Positions 35,066 to 43,579 of a DNA stretch of 54,156 nt are shown piece after piece. The first letter of the stretch is position 1. Every line of letters starts with the position of its first letter. Source of the DNA: Apilactobacillus xinyiensis. Lineage in GTDB: Bacteria; Bacillota; Bacilli; Lactobacillales; Lactobacillaceae. A model generated the notes under the pieces. The model saw nothing but the letters and a program-made list of their open reading frames with translations, had not been told where the DNA came from and ran no database searches. The stretch covers positions 1 to 54,156 of the forward strand of contig NZ_BPLL01000008.1 in the NCBI RefSeq assembly GCF_019656235.1. Direction: 5' to 3'. Both the position numbers and the translations under genes were made by a program.

Positions 35066-35099
35066 TTGCCATTAACTAAATATATTTAAGGAGCATAAT

Positions 35100-36098
35100 A
35101 TGAAAAGAATGTATGGAACCATCGTAATCTTACTTTTAGTTTTAACATATGCTTTTTTTCAAGAAAGCAATCCCAAAAAGATGGATAAAAATCGTACCCC
35201 TATCGTAGGAATTTTACAACTAACTGACCATCCGGCTTTAAATGAAATTCACAAAGGTATTATTGACGGGTTAAAAGAATCTGGTTATATACCTAATAAA
35301 AATATAAAGATTGATTTTCAAAATGCTGAAGGTGATCAAAGTAATTTACAAACCATGAGTACTAAATTTGCCAATGAAAATGTAGATGCAGCTATTGGAA
35401 TTGCTACTCCAGCTGCACAATCATTAGCAAATACTATCAAGAATGCTCCTATCGTTTTAGGTGCTATCACTGACCCTCAAAAAGCTGGTTTAGTGGATAG
35501 TAATCAGCATCCCGGACGTAATGTTACTGGAGTATCTGACTTACTACCATTACAGCCTAATTTAGATTTAATCAAAGCTTCTGTTCCCCATTTAAAAAAT
35601 TTGGGAATTATTTATACATCTAGTGACAATTCATCTACAACACAATATCAAATGTTTAAAAAACTATGTAAACAAAATCATATTAATTTAAAAGCTTATA
35701 CCATTGCCAATAGTAATGATTTAAATCAAGTATCACAACAAATGCTACAAAAAGTAGATGCCGTATTCGTCCCCGTTGATAATACAATTGCTAGTTCAAT
35801 CCAAACCTTAATCGCTAATGCAAACGCTAAAAACATTCCCGTTTTCCCTGGTTCTGACACAATGGTAAAAGCTGGTGGAGTTGCTACTTACACTGTGGAC
35901 CAATATGGAATGGGTGTGCAAACTGGAAAAATTACTGCTGGAATTTTAAGAGGACAAATTGATCCTAAAAACACTCCAATTGATTTTACTAAGCATCCAA
36001 AACTAGTTATAAACTTGCAACAAATTAGAAAGTTAGGAATTCACTTACCAGAAAACATCATTGAAGAAGCTAAACACAAAGGAGTGATTTACAAATGA
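35100..36098 (+). CDS. trpX: TrpX-like substrate-binding protein of an ABC transporter (putative tryptophan uptake)
   Basis: A 332-aa extracytoplasmic receptor of the ABC_sub_bind (DUF534) family. An N-terminal hydrophobic helix (~5-22) has no lipobox Cys, so it is probably membrane-anchored. The family core VGILQLTDHPALNEIHKGIIDGLKE and the ITDPQKAGLV and NVTGVSD segments are clear. Streptococcal homologues in the same X-Y-Z gene order are associated with tryptophan uptake; the Trp-codon leader just upstream supports that substrate here. AAGGAG precedes the ATG. Its stop overlaps the permease start (ATGA). Confidence 0.85.
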   Translation: MKRMYGTIVILLLVLTYAFFQESNPKKMDKNRTPIVGILQLTDHPALNEIHKGIIDGLKESGYIPNKNIKIDFQNAEGDQSNLQTMSTKFANENVDAAIGIATPAAQSLANTIKNAPIVLGAITDPQKAGLVDSNQHPGRNVTGVSDLLPLQPNLDLIKASVPHLKNLGIIYTSSDNSSTTQYQMFKKLCKQNHINLKAYTIANSNDLNQVSQQMLQKVDAVFVPVDNTIASSIQTLIANANAKNIPVFPGSDTMVKAGGVATYTVDQYGMGVQTGKITAGILRGQIDPKNTPIDFTKHPKLVINLQQIRKLGIHLPENIIEEAKHKGVIYK

Positions 36099-36985
36099 GT
36101 ATATTAGTATCTGCAATTGGACAAGGTTTATTATGGGGAATTATTGGAGTTGGTTTGTTTCTAACTTTTAGAATTTTAGATTTTCCTGATATGACAGTAG
36201 AAGGAACATTTCCAATGGGCGCTGCAACTGCTGTGACTGCTATCGCTCATGGAGTATCTCCACTTAACGCAACAATTTTAGCTTTTATTGTAGGCTGTCT
36301 AGCTGGATTAGTAACTGGATTATTATATACAAAAGCTAAAATACCAGTTTTATTAGCTGGAATTCTAGTTATGACTGCATCTTATTCTATTGATTTAAGA
36401 ATTATGGGCAAACCAAATCAATCTCTACTTGGTTTAAAAACGCTCTTTAACAGTCCTTTATTTGCTAAATTGCCACCTTATTTTGACAGCATTTTTATCG
36501 GAATTTTAATTGTAGCCATTATTATAGCTATTTTAATTTATTTCTTACAAACTAACCTCGGTCAATCTTTTATTGCAACTGGTGATAATGAAGCTATGGC
36601 TCAATCACTTGGCATCAATACTGATAATATGAAAATTATGGGAGTTAGTGTATCTAACGGATTGATTGCTTTAGGTGGTGCTTTAATTGCGCAAAATAAT
36701 GGTTATTCAGACGTAAATATGGGAATTGGTATTATTGTAGTTGCCCTAGCTTCAATCATTATTGGAGAAGTTATTTTTGGTAATTTAACCATGAATCAAA
36801 GATTAGTTGCTGTTATTTTGGGCAGTATTATTTATCGAATTATCTTAATGATTGTGCTTCAACTTGGCTTTAATGCTAATGACTTTAATTTAATTTCCTC
36901 TGTAATACTAGCATTATTCATGTCATTACCAATTTTGGAAAAGAAATATAACTTAAAACGAATTATTCAAAGGGGGCTAAAATAA
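36095..36985 (+). CDS. trpY: TrpY-like ABC transporter permease
   Basis: A 296-aa permease of the branched-chain amino acid/ribose class (BPD_transp_2 fold) with about eight membrane segments. Its start FRILDFPDMTVEGTFPMGAA and the GDNEAMAQSLGINTDNMKIMGVSVSNGLIALGGALIAQNNGYSDVNMGIG segment are characteristic of the permease that accompanies DUF534 binding proteins. It overlaps the binding-protein gene by 4 nt and the ATPase gene by 1 nt (TAATG), a tightly coupled operon. Confidence 0.87.
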   Translation: MSILVSAIGQGLLWGIIGVGLFLTFRILDFPDMTVEGTFPMGAATAVTAIAHGVSPLNATILAFIVGCLAGLVTGLLYTKAKIPVLLAGILVMTASYSIDLRIMGKPNQSLLGLKTLFNSPLFAKLPPYFDSIFIGILIVAIIIAILIYFLQTNLGQSFIATGDNEAMAQSLGINTDNMKIMGVSVSNGLIALGGALIAQNNGYSDVNMGIGIIVVALASIIIGEVIFGNLTMNQRLVAVILGSIIYRIILMIVLQLGFNANDFNLISSVILALFMSLPILEKKYNLKRIIQRGLK

Positions 36986-37752
36986 TGACTAAGCCTATCT
37001 TTCAATTAAAAAATGTAACTAAAACTGTTAATACTGGAACTCCAGAAGAATTAAATATCTTGGATCATTTAAATTTAGATATTTATGATGGTGATTTTAT
37101 AACTGTATTAGGTTCTAATGGAGCCGGAAAATCAACTTTATTTAATAGTATAACTGGTAACATAACCCCTACTTCTGGTGATGTTATTTACAAAAATAGT
37201 AAAATAAATAAAATGTCAGTTGTTAAAAGAACTAAATTCTTAAGTCGTGTATTTCAAGATCCCAAATTAGGCACTGCTCCGCGAATGACTGTGGCCGAAA
37301 ATCTTTTATTAGCTGAAAAACGTGGTGAACATCGCCTTTTTAATCTTAGAGGATTAAAAAAACAAATTCCACTTTTTAAAAAAATCACCGCTAAAATGAA
37401 TAACAGTTTGGATAAACGTTTAAATACCCCCACTGGAAATTTATCCGGTGGGCAAAGGCAAGCTCTTAGTTTCCTAATGGCGACAATTAAACGTCCTGAT
37501 ATTTTACTACTAGATGAACATACAGCTGCTCTAGACCCTAACACTTCGGAAAAACTAATGAAAATAACTAATGACACCATTACGGATGAAAAATTAACTT
37601 GTCTGATGATAACCCATCAATTAGAAGATGCGCTTAAATATGGAAATCGTTTAATTGTGTTACACAAAGGAACAATTGCTTATGATTTTAATAGTGATGA
37701 AAAGAAAAAATTATCTAAAGAAGATTTATATAAATTTTTTAGTGAAAAATAG
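36985..37752 (+). CDS. trpZ: TrpZ-like ABC transporter ATP-binding protein
   Basis: A 255-aa ATPase. Walker A is GSNGAGKST, Q-loop RVFQDPKLGTAPRMTVAENL, signature LSGGQRQALSFLMA, Walker B ILLLDEHTAALD and H-loop MITHQLEDA. DEH replaces the usual DEP after Walker B, a known variant in this subfamily. GGGGG precedes the ATG. It is the third gene of the trpXYZ-like operon and powers the permease. Confidence 0.88.
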   Translation: MTKPIFQLKNVTKTVNTGTPEELNILDHLNLDIYDGDFITVLGSNGAGKSTLFNSITGNITPTSGDVIYKNSKINKMSVVKRTKFLSRVFQDPKLGTAPRMTVAENLLLAEKRGEHRLFNLRGLKKQIPLFKKITAKMNNSLDKRLNTPTGNLSGGQRQALSFLMATIKRPDILLLDEHTAALDPNTSEKLMKITNDTITDEKLTCLMITHQLEDALKYGNRLIVLHKGTIAYDFNSDEKKKLSKEDLYKFFSEK

Positions 37753-37837
37753 TGACTAAATTAACTAACGATACAATTAAATTTAATTTTGTTATAATAC
37801 TGTATGGGGAAATTTACCTTTTACAGGAGGGACATAA

Positions 37838-38383
37838 TTGAATAATAACGATTCAGATTCAAGAATTCGTCGATACAACTTTAAACGCAGTGAATTAAAT
37901 AATAAGCCCAATAAAAGCAAAGTTAAGGTTTGGCAAATAATATTAGCAATCGTTTTAATTACAGCTTTTATTGTAGCCAGTGTTAAGTTATTTAGTGGAG
38001 AAGTTCAAGGAACTAAAAAGAGCGATTACTACTCTCAAAACTACAAAAAAACGGAAAGTAGTAATAATAAAAAGAACACCAATGATACTCAAAAAACATC
38101 AAAGAGTGAAAGTAAAAAGAATAGCTCTACCGCAAACAATTCTAAAAATGAGCATGATAACACTGCTGACAATAATAACGATAAAAACAATGCACCAGAC
38201 AATGATGAAGTACCACAAAAGTATAATGATTCTACTTTTAATGTTACTCATACATTTGGTTCCGTTGAAGATGCTAAGAATTGGGCCACTGCAACTCAAA
38301 GTTCTTGGTTAAAAGACGGATATACTAACTATACAGTTACTTCTGATAGTCAAGGATACTACATTTTAAAATTTATCAAATAA
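37838..38383 (+). CDS. Membrane-anchored Asn/Lys/Ser-rich protein with small C-terminal domain
   Basis: A 181-aa protein, family not recognised. A cytoplasmic basic N-terminus (~1-30) leads to one membrane helix (~32-52, VWQIILAIVLITAFIVASV). A low-complexity Lys/Asn/Ser/Asp linker (~60-128) and a compact C-terminal domain of ~45 residues (FGSVEDAKNWATATQSSWLKDGYTNYTVTSDSQGYYILKFIK) follow. Topology suggests a single-pass protein whose end domain sits in the wall. The end domain resembles SPOR or YrrS/DUF1510-type tails in size, but I cannot confirm this. TTG start with AGGAGG. Monocistronic. Confidence 0.75.
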   Translation: MNNNDSDSRIRRYNFKRSELNNKPNKSKVKVWQIILAIVLITAFIVASVKLFSGEVQGTKKSDYYSQNYKKTESSNNKKNTNDTQKTSKSESKKNSSTANNSKNEHDNTADNNNDKNNAPDNDEVPQKYNDSTFNVTHTFGSVEDAKNWATATQSSWLKDGYTNYTVTSDSQGYYILKFIK

Positions 38384-38412
38384 AAAAAGACGGTTTAAAC
38401 CGTCTTTTTTAT
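38382..38412. terminator. Bidirectional palindromic terminator
   Basis: AAAAAGACGGTTT and AAACCGTCTTTTT form an uninterrupted palindrome. It serves the anchored-protein gene (+) and the MFS gene (-). Confidence 0.85.
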
Positions 38413-39806
38413 TTTGCATTTTTTTTGAATAATAACAATTTAAAAGTAAAACCAACAGCTACAATCATTAGAATTAGGAGTACAATTAACGCATTTTGTG
38501 ATCCTAAAGCTGTACTTTTCACTTCTCCTAGATTATTATGACTAACTTGACTAAGAGTAATAATAGCTGAAATGATTGAGGTGGATATAGCACCAGATAT
38601 TTGCTGAATGGTAGTTAATACAGCGTTTCCATCACTATTTTCAGTTTGCTTCAAATGTTTTAACCCATTTGTCATAAAATTACCAAATGATAAACCAATG
38701 CAGAGCATATAAATAATATAAAAAACTAAAATTAAACTATCATTTAAATGCATACCGAAGGCTACAAATAAAATTAATGCAAGCAAGCCAAATCCAATTC
38801 CACTTAGCATTGGTGGTTTAGGTCCAAAATTATCTAAAATTTTACCGGAAAATGGTGCAAAGAAGGCACCAATAACTGCACCTGGTAAAACTATTAATCC
38901 AGCAATTGTGGCAGATTTATTATTTACAATTTGAATATAGTTAGGCAAGATAAACGACAATCCTAAAGTCTCAAATTGTAGAATGAAAAATACTAAAACA
39001 TGTCCTGCAAAGCTTCGATTTTTTAACACATTTAGATTAATAACTGGATTGTCACTATGCGTAGAACGATGGTAAAGAAGAATCATTCCAACTATACCAA
39101 TCACTATTGGAAAAATAACTTTAACAGACATTATTTGACCGGATCCCATGCTACTAAATCCAATAACTAAGCCCACAAACGTTACAACAATCCAAAGTAA
39201 ACTCATAATATCAAAATTAACTTTATTAACTTCACTCTTTTGTTCAATTGAAAATAATCCAATAAATAATGATAGTATTAAAAGTGGCAATAATAATACA
39301 AAAATATAACGCCACCCCATTGATGAAACCACTAATCCACCAAAAGTAGGTCCAACTGCGGGTGCAATGGCTGTAATTAAATTACCAACCCCCATCATTA
39401 ATCCAATTTTAGAAAGTGGAACTTGCTCTAAAATGATATTAAACATCAAAGGCAATGCAATTCCAGTTCCTAATCCTTGAACTACTCGACCTAATAGTAA
39501 AAAGCTAAAGCTAGGTGCAACAATGTCTAAAATAATTCCTAAAATAAATAATAAATTAGCTGCAATAAATAAATGCTTAGTTTTAAAACCTCTTTTAAGT
39601 ATTGCAGATAATGGAATGATAATTGATACTACAAGTAAATAAATCGTAGTCATCCACTGTACAGTACTAGTATTAATTCCAAATTCACGCATTAACGTTG
39701 GAAAAGTGATGTTCATTGAAGTTTCAATCACAACTCCGGCAAAAGACATAATTCCAGCAGCAATTACCGCTAAAACAACTTTTGCAGACATTTTTTGATT
39801 ATCCAT
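38409..39806 (-). CDS. MFS drug efflux transporter (DHA2/EmrB-QacA type)
   Basis: A 465-aa membrane transporter with about 12-14 segments. It has FPTLMREFGINTSTVQWMTTIYLLVVSIIIPLSAIL near the start and the DHA2-type motif LGRVVQGLGTGIALPLMFNIILEQVP. A motif-C-like stretch GVGNLITAIAPAVGPTFGGLVVSSMGWRYIF marks an exporter. It is the second gene after a MarR regulator, separated by 3 nt, so regulated export of a toxic compound is the likely role. The substrate is unknown. Confidence 0.9.
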   Translation of the reverse strand: MDNQKMSAKVVLAVIAAGIMSFAGVVIETSMNITFPTLMREFGINTSTVQWMTTIYLLVVSIIIPLSAILKRGFKTKHLFIAANLLFILGIILDIVAPSFSFLLLGRVVQGLGTGIALPLMFNIILEQVPLSKIGLMMGVGNLITAIAPAVGPTFGGLVVSSMGWRYIFVLLLPLLILSLFIGLFSIEQKSEVNKVNFDIMSLLWIVVTFVGLVIGFSSMGSGQIMSVKVIFPIVIGIVGMILLYHRSTHSDNPVINLNVLKNRSFAGHVLVFFILQFETLGLSFILPNYIQIVNNKSATIAGLIVLPGAVIGAFFAPFSGKILDNFGPKPPMLSGIGFGLLALILFVAFGMHLNDSLILVFYIIYMLCIGLSFGNFMTNGLKHLKQTENSDGNAVLTTIQQISGAISTSIISAIITLSQVSHNNLGEVKSTALGSQNALIVLLILMIVAVGFTFKLLLFKKNAK

Positions 39807-39809
39807 TGT

Positions 39810-40238
39810 TTATAATTTCCCCTTTTCAAATTTTATTAGTTTGTGCATTGAGCGATTTAAAAGTTTAATTTCTTCATCAGAAAAATGCTTTTCAAAAGCT
39901 ATTTGCGTATCATTCATATAATCACTAATAACTTTTTGCAGCGCCATAGCATTATTAGTTAAAGTGACTTGTTTTTTTCTAGAATCTTTGGAAGATGCGG
40001 TTCTTAAAATTAAATTGTGTTTTTCCATTCGTTTTAATAACACTGATGCGGTAGATTTCTGAATATAAAATTCTTCTTCAATATCTTTTTGAAAAGTTTC
40101 AACATCTTGTCGATGACTTAAAAAATCTATCACTGACATTTGCGTTGAAGTTAATCCGTATTCATGTGCAAAAGCATCAAAACGTTTGACCATTTGAGTA
40201 CACGCAATTTTTAATAGCATACCAAAATTATTTCTCAT
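39810..40238 (-). CDS. MarR-family transcriptional regulator
   Basis: A 142-aa winged-helix repressor. The DNA-binding region is LTSTQMSVIDFLSHRQ...FQKDIEEEFYIQKSTASVLLKRMEKHNLI, followed by the wing (RTASSKDSRKKQVTLT) and a dimerisation helix at the end. It is the first gene of a two-gene operon with the efflux pump, and a palindrome at its promoter suggests autorepression. GGAGGG precedes the ATG. Confidence 0.92.
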   Translation of the reverse strand: MRNNFGMLLKIACTQMVKRFDAFAHEYGLTSTQMSVIDFLSHRQDVETFQKDIEEEFYIQKSTASVLLKRMEKHNLILRTASSKDSRKKQVTLTNNAMALQKVISDYMNDTQIAFEKHFSDEEIKLLNRSMHKLIKFEKGKL

Positions 40239-40256
40239 ACATTATCCCTCCTTAAA

Positions 40257-40300
40257 TTGTTAGCTAACTAACTATTTTAATAGAAAATATTTTTTTTGCA
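40257..40300 (-). promoter_or_regulatory. Promoter and probable MarR operator
   Basis: On the minus strand, TTGCAA and TAAAAT (40274-40279) are 16 bp apart. AGTTAGTTAGCTAAC follows, with the perfect palindrome GTTAGCTAAC at 40259-40268, covering the expected transcription start. Such placement would let the MarR protein block its own operon. Confidence 0.55.
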
Positions 40301-40307
40301 ACCATAA

Positions 40308-40340
40308 ATAAAAAAACACCCTAAAAATTAGCGTGTTTTT
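40308..40340 (-). terminator. Terminator after tRNA-Arg
   Basis: AAAAACAC and GTGTTTTT arms flank an AT-rich loop just past the tRNA 3' end on the minus strand, followed by T residues. Confidence 0.65.
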
Positions 40341-40344
40341 AATA

Positions 40345-40416
40345 TGCGTTCCCCGAGAATCGAACTCGGATCATGAGGACCGAAATCTCATGTGCTATCC
40401 ATTACACTAGGAACGC
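40345..40416 (-). tRNA. tRNA-Arg (anticodon UCG)
   Basis: The 72-nt cloverleaf reads GCGTTCC...GGAACGC-A. The D arm is GTGT/GCAC and the T arm CCGAG-TTCGATT-CTCGG. The anticodon loop is TTTCGGT, so positions 34-36 are TCG, decoding CGA and related Arg codons. The anticodon stem has an A-C mismatch at 31:39. No CCA is encoded. It has its own terminator. Confidence 0.92.
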
Positions 40417-40463
40417 ATCTGTAATTAATCATAATGATTAATTATACAAATTTCAAGTAAGGA

Positions 40464-40787
40464 CTAGTTTCTAGCTATTTTATCAGCTTCATCTTCTAAT
40501 CTTAAAAGTAATTCAATTGAGTTATTTTTAAAATCTTCTACAAAAGATGTTCCCTTTGAATTAAATGAATATTGTTTAACATGACCAATCCCATATACAG
40601 TAATTGTATTTTTATCGAGTTCACCAGTATCGTAATGGCCTTCTTCAGCACTATCTAAATACATTTGGAACAAATCACTCAATGATTTTTCAATAACTGT
40701 TTCTATAGAAACATGTTTACCTTTTTTAGATAATTCATTTACTTTAGAACGTACTTCATCCATGTCTTCTGGAATTAATTCACTCAT
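40464..40787 (-). CDS. Small acidic hypothetical protein, 107 aa
   Basis: Family not recognised. Soluble, acidic and largely helical (MSELIPEDMDEVRSKVNELSK at the start, IELLLRLEDEADKIARN at the end), with a central beta-like stretch (NTITVYGIGHVKQYSFNSKG). The ATG at 40787 lies 6 nt after GAGGTG and is preferred over a GTG three codons earlier that overlaps that site. It stands alone, upstream of the tRNA gene on the same strand. Confidence 0.65.
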   Translation of the reverse strand: MSELIPEDMDEVRSKVNELSKKGKHVSIETVIEKSLSDLFQMYLDSAEEGHYDTGELDKNTITVYGIGHVKQYSFNSKGTSFVEDFKNNSIELLLRLEDEADKIARN

Positions 40788-40908
40788 GAAAATCACCTCA
40801 AAAACTATTTTAACATTATTAAATGAATATAATAATTATTATATTTTTAAATATGGCGTATAAAAACTATAATATAGTATATAAATACAAAATAAAGGAG
40901 CTTATGTT

Positions 40909-42753
40909 ATGAAAGTGGCAATTATTGGTGCCGGTCCTCGTGGACTTATAGCTTCATATAATCTATTAAAAGATTTTCAAAAAACTGGAGAAAATTTAGA
41001 AATTAATTTATTTGATAAAAAAGATATTGGTGGTCGAGTTTGGAATGCCAACCAATCTCCATACCTAATTATGAATACTCCCGCAACTGAAATTACGTTA
41101 TTTAATTATGATGATCCTTATAAAAAGAGTTTGTATGAATGGTGCAAAAGCGATGATAGTCAAAAATTTATGGAAACAGCATCCATTGAACATAAGCAAC
41201 AACTCATCGATGCAGCTAAAAATTTATCATCAAATGGATATGCTGATCGTGCACTATTGGGTGTTTACTGTAAATGGTTTTTCCAAAACTATATTTTAAC
41301 TCAACAAAATGAGCATCTAAGCATAAAATTTATGAAAAACAGTTTAGTTGATAATATCAGTGTAAGCACCAATCAAAAATATACAATCATTTTAGGTAAT
41401 CAAGATAAAATAACTGATTTTAACAAAATTATTATCAGTTTAGGCCAACAAGAAAATCATTTGACCGAGAATGAAACCTCACTATACAAATATGCAAAAG
41501 ATTATAACTTAAATTATTTCCTACCAGGTTATCCATCAGAACAACCAGTAGAGAAAATACCTGCAAATGAAAACGTCATTATCCGCGGATTAGGTTTAAG
41601 TTTTAATGATTATGTATCCTTATTAACAATTGGTCGAGGCGGTAAATTCATACAAAACGGTGATAGTCTAAAATACATTCCTTCTGGAAAAGAACCTAAG
41701 ATAATTGCTGGATCTCGTCGAGGTGTTCCATACTTTCCTAAAGCACTTAGTCAAAAAACATACGATGAAAAGTTTGAAGGTCATTTCTTAATTCCATCAG
41801 TAATTAAGAAAAAACTTACAGATGGTAAGTTAAAATATGAAGATTTAGTAAGGCTTTTAAAATTAGATATTGAATACCGTTACTACACACTATTAATCAA
41901 TAGAAAATATTCAAAAATTGAATTAAAGGCTTTTCAAAATGATTTTATTCAAAATAATGGAACGATTAATTTTGAACAAAAATATAACATTGATAAGTCA
42001 GACATATTTGACTGGGAAAAAATGCTAAATCCAGTAGCTGGAGTAAAAATAACTACCACTGACGACTATCAAAAAGATTTGCTTGAATGGCTAGATTTTA
42101 TTATTAAAGATGCTAAATTAGGTTCTAAAACTGGTCCTATCACTGCTAGCATTGAAATGTTAAGAGATTTAAGGTCTAATATTCGTTGGATTGTTGCTAA
42201 TCAACTATTATCCAGCGAGGATTATGTTAATAAATTTCAAAAACAATTTATGTCAACAATCAGTTTTCTATCAATGGGAGCTCCTGTAATTAGAAGTGAA
42301 CAGTTAGCTGCCTTAATTAGAGCTGACATAGTTAAAATATTAGGACCACAAATGATGCTAATTGGGGCTGACAAAACTTATAAAACCTGTTCGATGTTTT
42401 ATAAAAAAGAAATTTTTAGCGCCAACAACTTAATTGAAGCTAGAATTCCAAAGGCTTCCACAAAATATTCTAAAAATATTTTAGTAGAAAATTTAATAGA
42501 ATCAAAATTAATTCATCTGGATACATTGCAAACAGATGATGGTAAAAACTTAACTACTGATTCCATTGATATAGATTTAAAAACTAATAATATCAAAGAT
42601 AGTAGTGGAAAATTAAATCACAACATTTATGTATGGGGACTAAGTACTGCTGGAAAATACTTCATTCCTTCAGCCTTCCCCACCCCATCAAAAAATGACG
42701 AAAATATTTTAATGGCTCAAAAAATAAGTCATCAAATCGTTAATGAATTATAA
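40909..42753 (+). CDS. FAD/NAD(P)-binding protein (NAD_binding_9 family)
   Basis: A 614-aa flavoprotein-like enzyme. The N-terminal Rossmann motif is VAIIGAGPRGLIASYNLL, followed by the family hallmarks DKKDIGGRVWNANQSPYLIMNTPATEITLF and a second GxG region (VIIRGLGLSFNDY). A C-terminal segment, NIYVWGLSTAGKYFIPSAFPTPSKND, matches the pyridine-nucleotide-linked end. The reaction is unknown; related proteins are loosely annotated as FAD-dependent oxidoreductases or HcpA-like. AAAGGAG precedes the ATG. Monocistronic, with a terminator after it. Confidence 0.85.
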   Translation: MKVAIIGAGPRGLIASYNLLKDFQKTGENLEINLFDKKDIGGRVWNANQSPYLIMNTPATEITLFNYDDPYKKSLYEWCKSDDSQKFMETASIEHKQQLIDAAKNLSSNGYADRALLGVYCKWFFQNYILTQQNEHLSIKFMKNSLVDNISVSTNQKYTIILGNQDKITDFNKIIISLGQQENHLTENETSLYKYAKDYNLNYFLPGYPSEQPVEKIPANENVIIRGLGLSFNDYVSLLTIGRGGKFIQNGDSLKYIPSGKEPKIIAGSRRGVPYFPKALSQKTYDEKFEGHFLIPSVIKKKLTDGKLKYEDLVRLLKLDIEYRYYTLLINRKYSKIELKAFQNDFIQNNGTINFEQKYNIDKSDIFDWEKMLNPVAGVKITTTDDYQKDLLEWLDFIIKDAKLGSKTGPITASIEMLRDLRSNIRWIVANQLLSSEDYVNKFQKQFMSTISFLSMGAPVIRSEQLAALIRADIVKILGPQMMLIGADKTYKTCSMFYKKEIFSANNLIEARIPKASTKYSKNILVENLIESKLIHLDTLQTDDGKNLTTDSIDIDLKTNNIKDSSGKLNHNIYVWGLSTAGKYFIPSAFPTPSKNDENILMAQKISHQIVNEL

Positions 42754-42754
42754 A

Positions 42755-42789
42755 AATAAAGGAATCTCCAAATTGGAGATTCCTTTATT
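42755..42789. terminator. Bidirectional terminator
   Basis: AAAGGAATCTCC pairs with GGAGATTCCTTT around a 5-nt loop, between convergent genes. Confidence 0.82.
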
Positions 42790-43423
42790 CATTTTCATTA
42801 TATATAAAAGAACTATTAGGCACTCTAATCACTGTATACTGATCATATAATTTACCAGCTTTAAAACCAATTCCATTAACTAAATTGTTTTTATACTGAT
42901 TTTGCATCGTTACGACCCATGCCTTTTGTGTTTTAGCGTCTAATTCTTGAATGATAACGCTTTTATATAAATCGTGATTACTATACTTATTACTTATTTT
43001 ATATAAACTTTTGTAATTATCAAAGTTATTATCAAGTACCATTGCTTGATTACTATTAACTACATTTTTCTTACCATTAGATAAATATGAATAGCTATTT
43101 AAATGGTTTACATTTTTTTCTGCATTAACCTTAATATAGTAAGATTTAAAACCGTTAGTGTCTAGAATTAATGGTGAATAAGCCTTAGTAGTTATTACTG
43201 AATTCAAAATTAATTTATTATTAAAAGCAAAATAAGCCATGCCTAAACTCAAACACAAATTTAATATAATATGTGTAAAATATTTAGAACAATTTTCGAA
43301 TACTGGTTGATTATCTTTTTTATTATCTCGAATAGTTATAAAAAGGTAAAATAATATAATTAATAAATCAAATAGTAAAAACAACCAAAGAATCAAGCCA
43401 ACAAAATTCCAGGCTGATTTCAT
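42785..43423 (-). CDS. Membrane protein of unknown function, 212 aa
   Basis: Two hydrophobic segments lie near the N-terminus (~5-32 and ~52-75). An extracytoplasmic domain of about 130 residues follows, rich in Asn, Lys and Tyr, with a beta-like pattern (TKAYSPLILDTNGFKSYYIKVNAEKN). Nothing catalytic can be seen. AAAGGAG precedes the ATG. It may belong to a Lactobacillales-specific family of short membrane proteins, but I cannot name it with certainty. It is transcribed alone and ends at a shared terminator. Confidence 0.7.
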   Translation of the reverse strand: MKSAWNFVGLILWLFLLFDLLIILFYLFITIRDNKKDNQPVFENCSKYFTHIILNLCLSLGMAYFAFNNKLILNSVITTKAYSPLILDTNGFKSYYIKVNAEKNVNHLNSYSYLSNGKKNVVNSNQAMVLDNNFDNYKSLYKISNKYSNHDLYKSVIIQELDAKTQKAWVVTMQNQYKNNLVNGIGFKAGKLYDQYTVIRVPNSSFIYNENE

Positions 43424-43542
43424 ACAAAAAACTCCTTTAAGATATAGTTAAGTTTTTTTAACATATTTGACATTTTACACTAAATGAATCAAAACTCAAA
43501 ATTATATTTTATAAAACATATAACATATTCATTAATAAAAAT

Positions 43543-43570
43543 AAAAAAGAGCTTTAAAAAGCTCTTTTAA
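43543..43570 (-). terminator. Terminator of the D,D-carboxypeptidase gene
   Basis: AAAAGAGCTTT and AAAGCTCTTTT arms pair around a very short loop, with A- and T-rich flanks. Confidence 0.7.
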
Positions 43571-43579
43571 TTAATAATT

